Source: Gemmobacter caeruleus
Lineage (GTDB): Bacteria; Pseudomonadota; Alphaproteobacteria; Rhodobacterales; Rhodobacteraceae
Length of the DNA stretch: 49,709 bases
Assembly (NCBI RefSeq): GCF_008271655.1
Contig: NZ_VKKX01000005.1
Coordinates: 1-49,709, forward strand
Reading direction: 5' to 3'
Shown here: positions 16,437 through 24,590 of the stretch, one piece after another
How positions within the stretch are numbered: the first letter of the stretch is position 1
Layout of the letters: the number at the start of each line of letters is the position of its first letter
Notes under the pieces: model-generated
What the model was told of the DNA's origin: nothing
Seen by the model: the letters and a program-made list of their open reading frames with translations, nothing else
Database searches by the model: none
Translations under genes and position numbers: made by a program

Positions 16437-16741
16437 GGGAGGTCCTTCTGAGCTGGTGGGGAGTTGAGGAAAATCGAATGAGCCTCGGTTGCCCTATGGG
16501 CTTCCGACAGGGCGCGATTGCGCTCGGTATCGAGACAGGCGATGTGGGTGCTGACGGCCGCAAAATAGGCCTCGAACTCGGCCGCAATCTCAGTTCGGTA
16601 CTCGGCGAGAACCGCCTGGGGAAGGTCGGTAACCGGCACTTCGGGCGACAGGCAGCGAATCACCTCTGGTTGTGCGAGAGCTGCGGAGTTCACAAACGTG
16701 GCCACGACAATCGAGGCCAGATTCAGCTCTCGTCTGCGCAT
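16433..16741 (-). CDS. Small exported protein of unknown function
   Basis: A 102-residue product from ATG 16741 with a signal-peptide-like start (LNLASIVVATFVNSAALA, cleavage before QPEVIRC) and a helical mature part (AVLAEYRTEIAAEFEAYFAAVSTHIACLDTERNRAL). It is likely periplasmic and contains two cysteines that could form a disulfide. A longer frame to 16843 adds 34 residues with no signal-like character. Coupled to the TrbM-like gene by ATGA, it probably serves the same surface-associated process, such as conjugation. Not recognised by name. Confidence 0.55.
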   Translation of the reverse strand: MRRRELNLASIVVATFVNSAALAQPEVIRCLSPEVPVTDLPQAVLAEYRTEIAAEFEAYFAAVSTHIACLDTERNRALSEAHRATEAHSIFLNSPPAQKDLP

Positions 16742-17032
16742 CTGAAGTGCTAATCCGGCCGATTGAACCGATCCGTGAACCCGCAAAAATGCCAATATTT
16801 CTTGGTCTTTTCTCAACGTCTGCGTCTCATTACGTGGCTCCATTTTCTCGAGGACCGACCGGTGCAGCTGCCTTCATGACACGCCGTCCGGTTCAACCGC
16901 AGGTTCGGGCATACGCCCTTCTTCTATCGTGTTTGTCATTTTTATATTGAATACGCCATACTTTCTGTTAGGCATCGCCTCACCAAGAAATCTGCGATAC
17001 AACGTTCCCAACAGATGATCCGAGGGGACCCA
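16742..17032 (+). promoter_or_regulatory. Control region upstream of the T4SS operon
   Basis: A divergent gap of about 290 bp before the plus-strand conjugation operon. TTGTCA (16932-16937) and CATACT (16956-16961), 18 bases apart, in an A+T-rich stretch (16931-16966) are a plausible promoter. GAGGGG (17023-17028) is the ribosome site of the first gene. No operator is assigned. Confidence 0.35.
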
Positions 17033-17371
17033 ATGAATACCAAACGGCGCGCATTGCCTGTCTTGCTGGAACGCGATTTCCGCAAACTGGCCGCAACCCA
17101 AGGAGCGACTGTTGAAATCGAGTGTGTCAGTGCGCCAAACCCCGACGAGCGGTTTTCGGGGGAATGGCTGTTCTACGTCGTCAGTCCTGCGGGCGAGCGC
17201 TTCCTGCTGGTCACGGCTCTGGCGCGCGAACGCATCGTCAACTCGCCGATCGGCATGTTCGGTCTCGCCTTTGGCAAGCTCAACCTCGACCGTCTCGACG
17301 TGCCTGCTGTCGCTGGCGCTGTCTGCACTGGCATGCGGAGCCTCCCAGGCGGAAGTGATCCGCTGGAATGA
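17033..17371 (+). CDS. Small protein of unknown function, first gene of the T4SS operon
   Basis: A 112-residue predicted protein starting [21 protein letters not shown] after the ribosome site GAGGGG. It has a plausible alpha/beta composition ([45 protein letters not shown]). The last ~30 codons overlap the region that encodes the signal peptide of the transglycosylase in another frame. The natural protein may therefore be conserved only to about residue 80. No family recognised. It is either a real small gene translationally linked to virB1 or a fragment. Confidence is limited by the unusual overlap. Confidence 0.5.
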   Translation: MNTKRRALPVLLERDFRKLAATQGATVEIECVSAPNPDERFSGEWLFYVVSPAGERFLLVTALARERIVNSPIGMFGLAFGKLNLDRLDVPAVAGAVCTGMRSLPGGSDPLE

Positions 17372-17978
17372 GCCGGAAGGGCAGGGCGGAGAGATTCAGC
17401 TCGCCGCGCTTGATACATCCGTGCTGCGCTATGACGAGCAGGGACAGCTGATTGTCCCAGTCCGCCCTGAACAGGTTGACGAAGAGACCCCGGAAGGGGA
17501 GGGGGCTGAGCCCGCCGCCGACGTGTCTTACAGCACCAAGGGCGTTTCAGCCCCAAGGGACGTCCTGCCGTCGATCCGGTTGATTGCCACCCGGTATCAG
17601 GACCATCCGGCCCTGGCGCGGCTGGAGCTTTCGCCCGCGGAGTGGGCAGCCTTCTTCCAGGCGATGATCAAGGTCGAAAGCAATTACACCCAAGGGGCTG
17701 TTAGCCATGCGGGGGCCCTTGGTCTTGCGCAGCTGATGCCCGGAACTGCGACCTATCTCGGCGTCGATCCTGCGGACCCAATCGAGAACCTCGACGGCGG
17801 CGCGCGCTATCTTCTGGAACAGATGGCAACCTTCGGCAGCCTCGAGCTTGCTCTTGCCGCCTACAACGCCGGGCCTGAAGCCGTGCGCCAGTACGATGGC
17901 GTGCCACCCTACGCCGAGACCCAATCCCACATCGTCAAGGTGATGGCGGTTTATGACCGCATCCTCACCGAGCTCTGA
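17112..17978 (+). CDS. virB1: VirB1-like lytic transglycosylase
   Basis: A peptidoglycan-cleaving SLT-domain enzyme that would open the cell wall for T4SS assembly. The mature part starts at about SQA/EVIRW. The catalytic domain has MIKVESNY (catalytic Glu), [26 protein letters not shown] and [10 protein letters not shown], with [13 protein letters not shown] near the end. The start is uncertain. TTG 17112 has an excellent AAGGAG six bases upstream but gives a Ser/Arg-rich leader that looks like shadow translation. TTG 17271 would place a signal peptide ([17 protein letters not shown]) at the N-terminus but lacks a ribosome site. Either start overlaps the upstream gene. The SLT domain is closely similar to that of the gene at 21105. 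Confidence 0.85.
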   Translation: MKSSVSVRQTPTSGFRGNGCSTSSVLRASASCWSRLWRANASSTRRSACSVSPLASSTSTVSTCLLSLALSALACGASQAEVIRWNEPEGQGGEIQLAALDTSVLRYDEQGQLIVPVRPEQVDEETPEGEGAEPAADVSYSTKGVSAPRDVLPSIRLIATRYQDHPALARLELSPAEWAAFFQAMIKVESNYTQGAVSHAGALGLAQLMPGTATYLGVDPADPIENLDGGARYLLEQMATFGSLELALAAYNAGPEAVRQYDGVPPYAETQSHIVKVMAVYDRILTEL

Positions 17979-17999
17979 ACCTAGAAGGACAAACCCCTC

Positions 18000-18299
18000 A
18001 TGCGTAACGAACACGTGGCTCTTTTGGGCCTGACCCTTTGCACCCTTTTTCTGGCGCAATCTGAGCCTGCATTGGCGCAGGTGGTCTTCACCAAAGCCGA
18101 AACGGTCGCGACCGGCGTTCTGGCCTCGTTCCGCGGCACCCTCGCGACGGCCTTCTTCGGCATCGCCTTTGTGGTGACAGGGTTCCTTGCCGCCTTCAAC
18201 CGGATCTCCTGGGCTTGGGTTGCATTGGTCGTAGTCGGCGCCTTCCTTGTCTTCGCCGGCCCCGCCATCGTCGCAAACCTGCGCTCGTCCTTCAGCTAA
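18000..18299 (+). CDS. virB2: VirB2-like pilin
   Basis: A 99-residue major pilin of the T-pilus. A signal peptide ends at about ALA/QVV. Two long hydrophobic segments follow (TAFFGIAFVVTGFLAAF and WAWVALVVVGAFLVFAGPAIV) separated by a short polar loop (NRIS). This is the TrbC/VirB2 layout. It follows the transglycosylase by 21 bases with AAGGA upstream and precedes virB3, the canonical order. Mature size of about 73 residues is normal for this pilin family. Confidence 0.88.
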   Translation: MRNEHVALLGLTLCTLFLAQSEPALAQVVFTKAETVATGVLASFRGTLATAFFGIAFVVTGFLAAFNRISWAWVALVVVGAFLVFAGPAIVANLRSSFS

Positions 18300-18314
18300 G
18301 GCGAGATCACAAAG

Positions 18315-18581
18315 ATGGAGAAAAGCGCGGTCATCCTCGGGCTCTCGCGGCAAGCCAAGTTTCTTGGCCTGCCGATGCCCTATGCCATGGCAGTGGGGGC
18401 GATGACCGTGCTGCCCTTTATCCTCTTCAAGCCGGTTTGGTGGTTTCTGACGGCCCCAATCTGGTACGGGCTCGCGCGCTTTGCGACGAAGGTTAACCCG
18501 AACGGGCATCACGTCTTCGCGGTCATGATGCTGGTGACGCCGATGGCCATCCTTCGGAAAGGGCGGCGTCATGTTTCTTGA
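18315..18581 (+). CDS. virB3: VirB3-like inner-membrane protein
   Basis: An 88-residue protein with one or two N-terminal hydrophobic stretches (AMAVGAMTVLPFILF, WWFLTAPIWYGL). The RQAKFLGLPMPYA segment and RFATKVNPNGHHVF are typical of VirB3/AvhB3 proteins. VirB3 works with VirB4 in pilus subunit handling, and here its 3' end overlaps virB4 by 11 bases, consistent with the tight functional and, in some systems, fused relation of the two. Confidence 0.88.
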   Translation: MEKSAVILGLSRQAKFLGLPMPYAMAVGAMTVLPFILFKPVWWFLTAPIWYGLARFATKVNPNGHHVFAVMMLVTPMAILRKGRRHVS

Positions 18582-20913
18582 GAGAGAGGGGGTGCGGGGC
18601 AGGGCGCGTGCGCTGATCCCGGCCGACCCGAAGATCTATGCGCATCTGCCTTATGTCATCGAGCTTGATGACGAGGTGGTGCGCACCCGCGACAACGGCT
18701 TGATGCTTTCCCTCGAAGTGATTGGCATCGACGGGGTCACCTCGGGCGGCGCGGCGATTACCGCGCTACGGGCCGGGTTCGCCCATCTTCTCGACAACCT
18801 CGATGAGCGGTTCACCTTCTATCTGCACCGTATGATGCGCCCGGCCCAAGCCCAGCTGAAACCCATTCACGGTCAGAGCTTCGCTGCCGATATTGACCGG
18901 GCCTGGGATGGCGAGTTGCAGCGTCGAAATCTGCAGGAATCCGTGCTGATCCTGACGGTCGTGCGACGGCAGGTTGCGCCGTTGGCCGTGCCGCTCTTTG
19001 GCAAAGCAGCCGCAAAAGTCTGGGGCGAGGATACCGACCGTCGCTTGGAAGAATTGCGCGAAGTGGTCTCGATCCTTGAGACCGGTCTTGGCGTCAAATC
19101 CCACCGCCTCAAGATCAGCGATGGCAGCCTGATCGGTTTCTACGCCTCGCTTTTGACTGGTGAGTTGCGCAGCAAACCGCGCAGCCCCTTCGGCATCATC
19201 GCCGAGGATGCCAGCGATGCCGCCATCCGCTTCGGCAAAGGCCAGTTCACAGTGGAGGCGGGGGCTGACACGCCCGGCGTTGGCGCCGTTCTCTATGTCA
19301 AATCCTATGCCAATTCGACCTGGCCCGGCATGCTGGATGCATTGGGCGCGTCCCGCGACACCATCATCACCCACAGCTACACGCCGATCGAGCGCGGCAG
19401 CATTACCGAGCGGGTGAAACGCCGGGTAGCCCAAATGCGGGCATCCGAAGACATTGCTGCAACGATTGAGGCGCAGCTTTTCGAGGCTGCCGACAAGTCC
19501 GAAAGCGGCGAGCTTGGCTTTGGCATCCATCAGATGACTATCACGGCCTTCGCCGAGGATCAGACGGCACTCGACACCGAGGTCGCCCGCATACGCGGCA
19601 TTGCCCATCAAAACGGCATGCGGCTCGTCCGCGAGGTCACCGCCCTCGAGGCAGCCTTCTTCGCCATGCATCCCGGGAATATGGATTACCGGGCGCGGGA
19701 CATGACGGTCTCGTCCCTGAACTTCGCCGATATGGCCGCCCTCCATGCAGCAGACACCGGGACGGAAGCCGCGTGCCTGCCATGGCAAACCCCGCTCACG
19801 CTGTTCCAGACGCTGCAAGGCTCGCTGCACCGGTTCAGCTTTCATGAACCCGGCGATCCGACAGCGGAACCGACCAACGGCCACACGCTGGTCCTGGGCA
19901 AGTCTGGTGGCGGCAAGACCACCACCGTCGCCTTCCTCGCGGCCCAGGCCCAAAGGGCAGGGGGCCGAACGATCATCTTTGACAAGGAAGCCGGGCTCAA
20001 AATGGCTGTGCGCGCCCTTGGTGGGCGTTACGCAGAAATCCGCGCCGGCAGGCCCACCGGGTTGAACCCGCTTGCCACGGAATCCGGCGAACGTGGTGAG
20101 GCGTGGTTTCTGGATTGGCTGGTGGCACTTCTGGAATCCCGCAGCGGGCCGATGACACCGCTGCAGTCCGAAGCGCTCAAATCGGCGATTTCCCAAAACG
20201 GCAAAGCCCGCGAAGGGCTGCGGAATTTCCGCGCGTTTCAGGAGCTCTTCGGCGATGTAGGCGACGGCCTCGATCTGGCACAGCGGATCAGCGAATGGGG
20301 GCCCGAGGGTCGTTATGGCTGGGTTTTCGGTGAGGCCGAGGAGCCGGTGGTGGATTTCACCAGCCATGATGTCACGGCTGTAGATCTGACGGAAATCCTC
20401 GATCTCGGCACAGAGCGCACTGCGATCCTTGGCTATCTCTTCCGCCGCATCGAGATGCTGATCGAGGAAAAGCGCCCGACGCTGATTCTGATCGATGAGG
20501 CCTGGAAGGTGCTCGATGACGAGTACTTCGCCAAGAAGCTCGCCGAATGGTTGGTCACGGCCCGCAAGAAGAACGTCGTTGTCGTGATGATGACCCAGTT
20601 CCCAAGCCAGATCCGAGGATCGAAAGCCCGTTCAATCCTGGAAGCCCTGCCAAACCAGCTCCTGTTCCCGAACGGCGAAGCCGCAAGCGCGGACTATGAC
20701 GGGTTCCGGCTGACCGATGGCGAGTTGGACTTTGTTCTGAGCCCGATCCCGGGCCAGCGGATGGTCCTGTCGCGGACGCCGCGCAGCTCGACCGTGCTGA
20801 ACGTCGATCTTAAAGCCCTGGGGCCGCTCTTGACCGCGCTTGGCGGCGGTCAGGCCGGCCTGAATGCCTTCGGCGCTGACTATGCCACGCGGCCCGAATT
20901 CTGGAAGGAATGA
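18571..20913 (+). CDS. virB4: VirB4 ATPase
   Basis: A 780-residue T4SS ATPase that energises pilus assembly and substrate transfer. The N-terminal CagE/VirB4 domain contains RGRARALIPADPKIYAHL and YLHRMMRPAQ. The C-terminal RecA-like domain has Walker A GKSGGGKT (443-450) and Walker B LILIDEAW (Asp642, Glu643). Further conserved features are ARKKNVVVVMMTQFPSQI and RSILEALPNQLLFPN. Full length for the family (about 780-820). The N-terminus overlaps virB3. Confidence 0.96.
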   Translation: MFLEREGVRGRARALIPADPKIYAHLPYVIELDDEVVRTRDNGLMLSLEVIGIDGVTSGGAAITALRAGFAHLLDNLDERFTFYLHRMMRPAQAQLKPIHGQSFAADIDRAWDGELQRRNLQESVLILTVVRRQVAPLAVPLFGKAAAKVWGEDTDRRLEELREVVSILETGLGVKSHRLKISDGSLIGFYASLLTGELRSKPRSPFGIIAEDASDAAIRFGKGQFTVEAGADTPGVGAVLYVKSYANSTWPGMLDALGASRDTIITHSYTPIERGSITERVKRRVAQMRASEDIAATIEAQLFEAADKSESGELGFGIHQMTITAFAEDQTALDTEVARIRGIAHQNGMRLVREVTALEAAFFAMHPGNMDYRARDMTVSSLNFADMAALHAADTGTEAACLPWQTPLTLFQTLQGSLHRFSFHEPGDPTAEPTNGHTLVLGKSGGGKTTTVAFLAAQAQRAGGRTIIFDKEAGLKMAVRALGGRYAEIRAGRPTGLNPLATESGERGEAWFLDWLVALLESRSGPMTPLQSEALKSAISQNGKAREGLRNFRAFQELFGDVGDGLDLAQRISEWGPEGRYGWVFGEAEEPVVDFTSHDVTAVDLTEILDLGTERTAILGYLFRRIEMLIEEKRPTLILIDEAWKVLDDEYFAKKLAEWLVTARKKNVVVVMMTQFPSQIRGSKARSILEALPNQLLFPNGEAASADYDGFRLTDGELDFVLSPIPGQRMVLSRTPRSSTVLNVDLKALGPLLTALGGGQAGLNAFGADYATRPEFWKE

Positions 20914-20920
20914 TTGTCCA

Positions 20921-21124
20921 ATGAAATCAATATATTACATAACCTTTATTATCGGACTCGGATGTTCGGGACTTGCGGGCTGCACCGGTGTGCCGATTGC
21001 CAAGACCAATTGCTGGGCCACCGCTGGTTCTACTGTGACCACTTCCACCATGGGTGCAAGCCCGGATGCGGGCCTCGTCTCTCGCGGCAACACTTCGGGT
21101 CTTGATGTCATTCCCTGCGAATAA
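20921..21124 (+). CDS. Small lipoprotein, VirB7-like candidate
   Basis: A 67-residue product with a hydrophobic leader and lipobox LAGC (Cys20), so it is predicted to be lipidated and sent to the outer membrane. The mature part carries two more cysteines (TNCW and IPCE). VirB7 proteins are short lipoproteins that pair by disulfide with VirB9. The VirB9 here has a cysteine in EEYVCVTAEPG, so the fit is reasonable, but gene position (after virB4) is not the usual one. The start follows GGAA by 9-10 bases. The ending overlaps the next gene by 20 bases. Confidence 0.6.
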   Translation: MKSIYYITFIIGLGCSGLAGCTGVPIAKTNCWATAGSTVTTSTMGASPDAGLVSRGNTSGLDVIPCE

Positions 21125-22247
21125 ACCTCTTGGCATGATCGGGGCATTGGCCTTGGGCGCGGCGGTCATGCCTTGGCCTGCGACGGCGCAAGGCGTGCCG
21201 ATTGTCGACCCGAAGTCCATCATCCAGCACGGACTGGAAATCGCTCAGATGTCCTATCTGACCGGCGGTCGCGAGCTTGAGGCCGACAAGAAGCGGCGCA
21301 TCGACGAATTGCACCAGGACCAACTCGATGCGCTGGATGCGACGTTGGCGATGATGACGGGTCAGACACCGTGGATCGGCGATCTCGAAGTGATCCCCGG
21401 GGCTGAGGCGGAAGTCCACTATGCGGTTGAGGACAACAACCCTTATGCCGCCCGGCTTTTCGGCGATGCCAAGACCAGCATCGAAGAGATGATCGTCGCC
21501 ACCGCGCAAAAATACGCAGGCCACCCTGGACTTGCACGCGCCGGGTTGAACCCGGTCGAGTTCCGCATTTGGTTCCAGAGCCTTGTCAAACAAGAGTCTG
21601 GGTTTTCCATTGGGGCACGCAGCCCAGTTGGCGCCTTTGGTCTGACACAGGTCATGCCCGACACCGCCAAGGATCTTGGCATCTTCCCCGCCTACTATGA
21701 CGACCCGATGCTGCAGCTTGACGGTGGTGCGCGTTATTTCCTGACGCAGCTTAACACCTTCGGTTCCGTTCCGCTGGCCCTCGCCGCCTATAACGCCGGT
21801 CCGGGCAATGTCACCAAGTATGGCGGCATTCCCCCTTTTGAAGAGACGCAGAATTACGTCGTCCGCATCACCGGGTTCTTCAACGCCTATGCCGGCAAGA
21901 TAGTCGGCGTGGATCAAGTCGGCACTTTCGATCCGCGGGACATGGCGATTGCCGAGGCCAGCAACACGGCTGACGCTGGCTTGCACTACGGGATGGCCGC
22001 CTCTCTCGAGATCGAGGCCTCACTGAAGCGGCTGCGCGCCATCATCGAGCGCATCCCAACGACCAGATCGACCAAAGAGGCCCTCGACCTCAACAGCTAT
22101 GCCCGTGCCGAAGCCGTCCGCATCGGGCTGATGGTCGAGCGGGTCAAGGCAGCGCGCGTCAAGGTCGATCAGGCCCGCTACGCCCTCTGGCTGCAAGCCT
22201 ATGCCATCGACGCAACATTCATCAAAGTGAAGGGTGGTTCCGAATGA
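21105..22247 (+). CDS. Transglycosylase domain inserted in a VirB5-like scaffold
   Basis: A 380-residue exported protein with three parts. (1) After a signal peptide (cleavage about ATA/QGVP) comes GVPIVDPKSIIQHGLEIAQ, which matches the start of the next gene's product (GVPTVDLTSIAKIGEVLTE). (2) At about 120-270 lies an SLT domain with VKQESGF (catalytic Glu), GAFGLTQVMPDTA and [13 protein letters not shown], closely similar to the virB1 product. (3) The C-terminal ~100 residues (SLKRLRAIIERIPTTRSTKEALDLN ... FIKVKGGSE) again match the VirB5-like neighbour (SLERVHELVQEIPDTEGLKEAIDLN ... FIKVLGGE). It therefore looks like a VirB5-type pilus-tip protein carrying a wall hydrolase. Start 21105 is preferred; ATG 21135 is possible. 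Confidence 0.85.
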   Translation: MSFPANKPLGMIGALALGAAVMPWPATAQGVPIVDPKSIIQHGLEIAQMSYLTGGRELEADKKRRIDELHQDQLDALDATLAMMTGQTPWIGDLEVIPGAEAEVHYAVEDNNPYAARLFGDAKTSIEEMIVATAQKYAGHPGLARAGLNPVEFRIWFQSLVKQESGFSIGARSPVGAFGLTQVMPDTAKDLGIFPAYYDDPMLQLDGGARYFLTQLNTFGSVPLALAAYNAGPGNVTKYGGIPPFEETQNYVVRITGFFNAYAGKIVGVDQVGTFDPRDMAIAEASNTADAGLHYGMAASLEIEASLKRLRAIIERIPTTRSTKEALDLNSYARAEAVRIGLMVERVKAARVKVDQARYALWLQAYAIDATFIKVKGGSE

Positions 22248-23041
22248 TCCGCAATCTTGTCCGGGGTCTTGGCCCTTTTCTGATCTCTGCCGGCTTGTTT
22301 TCTGCGGCCCCTGCCCTCGCGCAGGGCGTCCCGACGGTTGACCTGACCAGCATCGCCAAGATCGGCGAAGTGCTGACCGAGGCCAAGCTACAGGTGAAGG
22401 AGATGATCGCGTCGAACCTCAAACTCGATGACCAGATCCTGAAGCAGATCGAACAGATCGCCACTCTGAAGGCCCAGCTTGACGCCTTGCGCAACGGGCT
22501 GACCCTGGAAGCCTTAGGTATTCCAGACCCGGATACCTTCTTTGACGACATCCTGCCCGATGTCGCCGATCTGACCGGCGGGCTGATCTCGGCGAAAGAT
22601 GGCAAGTATTCCCTGATGACGACCTCGGGCAAGGTCGGCGATAAGCCTGCCGCCCAGTATGTCTCGGAATTCTTCGCTTCGGCCGGGCTCGATGTGGCCA
22701 CGGTCGACACGCTCGCGAACAGCGAAGACGAAGGGGCGGCCCGGATTGGCACGCAAGCCAACACCGCCGCCTTCTTGTCGGCCGCGGCAGAAACCTCCTC
22801 GGTCAAGGCATCCGAAAGCCTCGAGCGGGTCCATGAGCTCGTGCAGGAAATCCCGGACACCGAGGGGCTGAAAGAGGCCATCGACCTCAATACCCGCGTG
22901 ACGGCGGAACTGTCGATCGCGCTCGCCAATATCTGGAATATGGAATCTGCCCAGCTGATGGGCATGGGCGAGGCCGGCGTCATGGACGCCGCCACCGCCG
23001 CCGAAGAGCAGAAGTTCATCAAAGTCCTTGGGGGAGAATGA
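22244..23041 (+). CDS. virB5: VirB5-like minor pilin/adhesin
   Basis: A 265-residue exported helical protein. The signal peptide is cleaved at about ALA/QGVP. A long helix follows with heptad-like spacing (AKLQVKEMIASNLKLDDQILKQIEQIATLKAQLDAL, about 48-85). A less regular middle precedes a second helical region (ESLERVHELVQEIPDTEGLKEAIDLN) and the end FIKVLGGE. This is the two-long-helix design of VirB5/TraC proteins that cap the T-pilus and contact recipients. It overlaps the upstream gene by ATGA (22244-22247) and shares both termini with that product. Confidence 0.82.
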   Translation: MIRNLVRGLGPFLISAGLFSAAPALAQGVPTVDLTSIAKIGEVLTEAKLQVKEMIASNLKLDDQILKQIEQIATLKAQLDALRNGLTLEALGIPDPDTFFDDILPDVADLTGGLISAKDGKYSLMTTSGKVGDKPAAQYVSEFFASAGLDVATVDTLANSEDEGAARIGTQANTAAFLSAAAETSSVKASESLERVHELVQEIPDTEGLKEAIDLNTRVTAELSIALANIWNMESAQLMGMGEAGVMDAATAAEEQKFIKVLGGE

Positions 23042-23526
23042 GCATGGCCATTGATTTCAAAACGCGGATGGTGGGTGGCGCTCTTGGGCTGATTGCGGTT
23101 TTCTCGGCCGCAGCTTGGGCCGAAACCCAAGCCCCGACAGACCTTGCCCAGGAAAACGCCTATCTCGACGTTTTGCCCAAAGTCGAGATCCCTGAAAATG
23201 TGGAGCCAATCCCGGGAGCAGTGAACGAAGAATTCCGGAACTGCCGGGCATTGTGGCCTGCTGAATATGAGCTATCGCAGAAGGGCCCTGAAGCCCGCGC
23301 TTATCGGGATATCTACGGGTTCATCAAAGTCAGGAATGTGGTTCAAACTCAGGACTGCTCTTGTGGCGGGAAGGTCGCGAACTGGGAAGCTGTTGAAGCC
23401 CTGGCCGCCGACTTGCGGAACGCGAAGGCCGTCGAGCGCTTGACCTGGCAGCAAACGCTCGAAGTCTTTGAAGCATCGAATGCCCTGTTCCCGATCGCAG
23501 AGACCATGTGCGGGGGCAGCTTCTGA
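23038..23526 (+). CDS. Exported protein of unknown function between virB5 and virB6
   Basis: A 162-residue protein with a signal peptide (MVGGALGLIAVFSAAAWA, cleavage before ETQAP). The mature part contains ENVEPIPGAVNEEFRNCRALWP, a CSCGGK motif and a terminal MCGG, making four cysteines likely to form disulfides in the periplasm. It overlaps both neighbours by start/stop (ATGA at 23038-23041; TGATG at 23524-23528). It is therefore an obligate part of the operon, probably an accessory of the pilus or core complex. No named family recognised. Confidence 0.65.
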   Translation: MSMAIDFKTRMVGGALGLIAVFSAAAWAETQAPTDLAQENAYLDVLPKVEIPENVEPIPGAVNEEFRNCRALWPAEYELSQKGPEARAYRDIYGFIKVRNVVQTQDCSCGGKVANWEAVEALAADLRNAKAVERLTWQQTLEVFEASNALFPIAETMCGGSF

Positions 23527-24524
23527 TGGACAGCGTCTCGACCATACTGGCGACGCTGGACTCGGCGATCACCGCCGCTGGTCGGCAGTACTTCGAGGCA
23601 ACAGCGGGGGCGATTGGGCCGCTCTACACCAGCCTGTTGACCCTGCTCCTCGTCATGGTCGGGATCAACGCGGCTTTGAATGTCTACCGGATCTCGATGC
23701 GCGATGCGGTTCAACTTTCGTTTCGGATTGTGATGGTCCTGATGTTTGGGTTGACTTGGTCAAACTTCACCCAGATCTATGAAGCCGCCAGCAACGGCTT
23801 AAGCGCGCTTGCGCTGGAGTATTTCCGCTTGGGCGGCAGTGGTGTCGGGTCCTCTGCCACGGCGGCGATGGATGACATGGCGAATATGATGGCAGGGAAC
23901 GTGGATTCCGTGTCTTCGGCAATGTCGTCCATCATGCGCGGTTTCGTTGCAGCGGTTCTTTATGTGGTCTTGGGCGTCCTCATGGCGGTCTATGTATTCA
24001 TTGTTGGCTTCTCGAAGCTGATGATCGCTTTCCTTCTCGGGGTTGCCCCGATCGCCATCGGCGCCACGATCTTCGAGAAGACCAAGGGAATATTCGAGGC
24101 CTGGCTTTCAGCCATGATCGGTTATCTGATGTATCCGGTCGCCTCTGCCGGCGTTATTGTCGCCGTGGTGACGGTTGCCCATGACGTCTTCCGAAACGCG
24201 GATGCAGTTACCGACCTCGGCTCGATCCTCGGCTTCTTCGTCATCGTCTTCGTCGGGATATTTGCCTTGATGGCGATCCCGAATGCCGTGACCCACATCA
24301 CCGGCCAGATCAGCCTCGCGAGCATCGCACCGCAGGCTCTGCGGGTTGCGGGCAAGCCCTTGGAAAAGGCCTCCGACTATTCGGCGCGCCGAATGAACGA
24401 GGTGCGATCGGGATTCATGCACGGCAAGACCGAACACCACCATTTGCGCGATCAGGCGCGGTCAGATGCCGAGCGCGGCCAAGCCGCAAGGGCGCGTTTG
24501 GGTCAATTTATCCGCGACAGTTGA
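23526..24524 (+). CDS. virB6: VirB6-like polytopic membrane protein
   Basis: A 332-residue inner-membrane protein with about six hydrophobic segments. Examples are LYTSLLTLLLVMVGINAAL, VMVLMFGLTWSNF, FVAAVLYVVLGVLMAVYVFIV, MIAFLLGVAPIAIGATIF, MIGYLMYPVASAGVIVAVV and LGFFVIVFVGIFALMAIP. The conserved GVAPI and FE-W-- features of VirB6/TrbL proteins are present. The soluble C-terminal tail is basic. The start at 23526 is coupled to the preceding stop (TGATG). VirB6 forms part of the inner-membrane channel. Confidence 0.88.
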   Translation: MDSVSTILATLDSAITAAGRQYFEATAGAIGPLYTSLLTLLLVMVGINAALNVYRISMRDAVQLSFRIVMVLMFGLTWSNFTQIYEAASNGLSALALEYFRLGGSGVGSSATAAMDDMANMMAGNVDSVSSAMSSIMRGFVAAVLYVVLGVLMAVYVFIVGFSKLMIAFLLGVAPIAIGATIFEKTKGIFEAWLSAMIGYLMYPVASAGVIVAVVTVAHDVFRNADAVTDLGSILGFFVIVFVGIFALMAIPNAVTHITGQISLASIAPQALRVAGKPLEKASDYSARRMNEVRSGFMHGKTEHHHLRDQARSDAERGQAARARLGQFIRDS

Positions 24525-24590
24525 CGCTGACGAACTGGCCCACACCGCACAACTGCCAACCGCGCAAATCCCCATTTCCGGAGCAAGACA

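Noticed and set aside
17547-18572. 341-codon minus-strand frame across virB1-virB3
   Set aside because: Covers three plus-strand genes with canonical T4SS features; no domain of its own.
18766-20367. 533-codon minus-strand frame
   Set aside because: Antisense of virB4, whose Walker motifs and full-length match are unmistakable.
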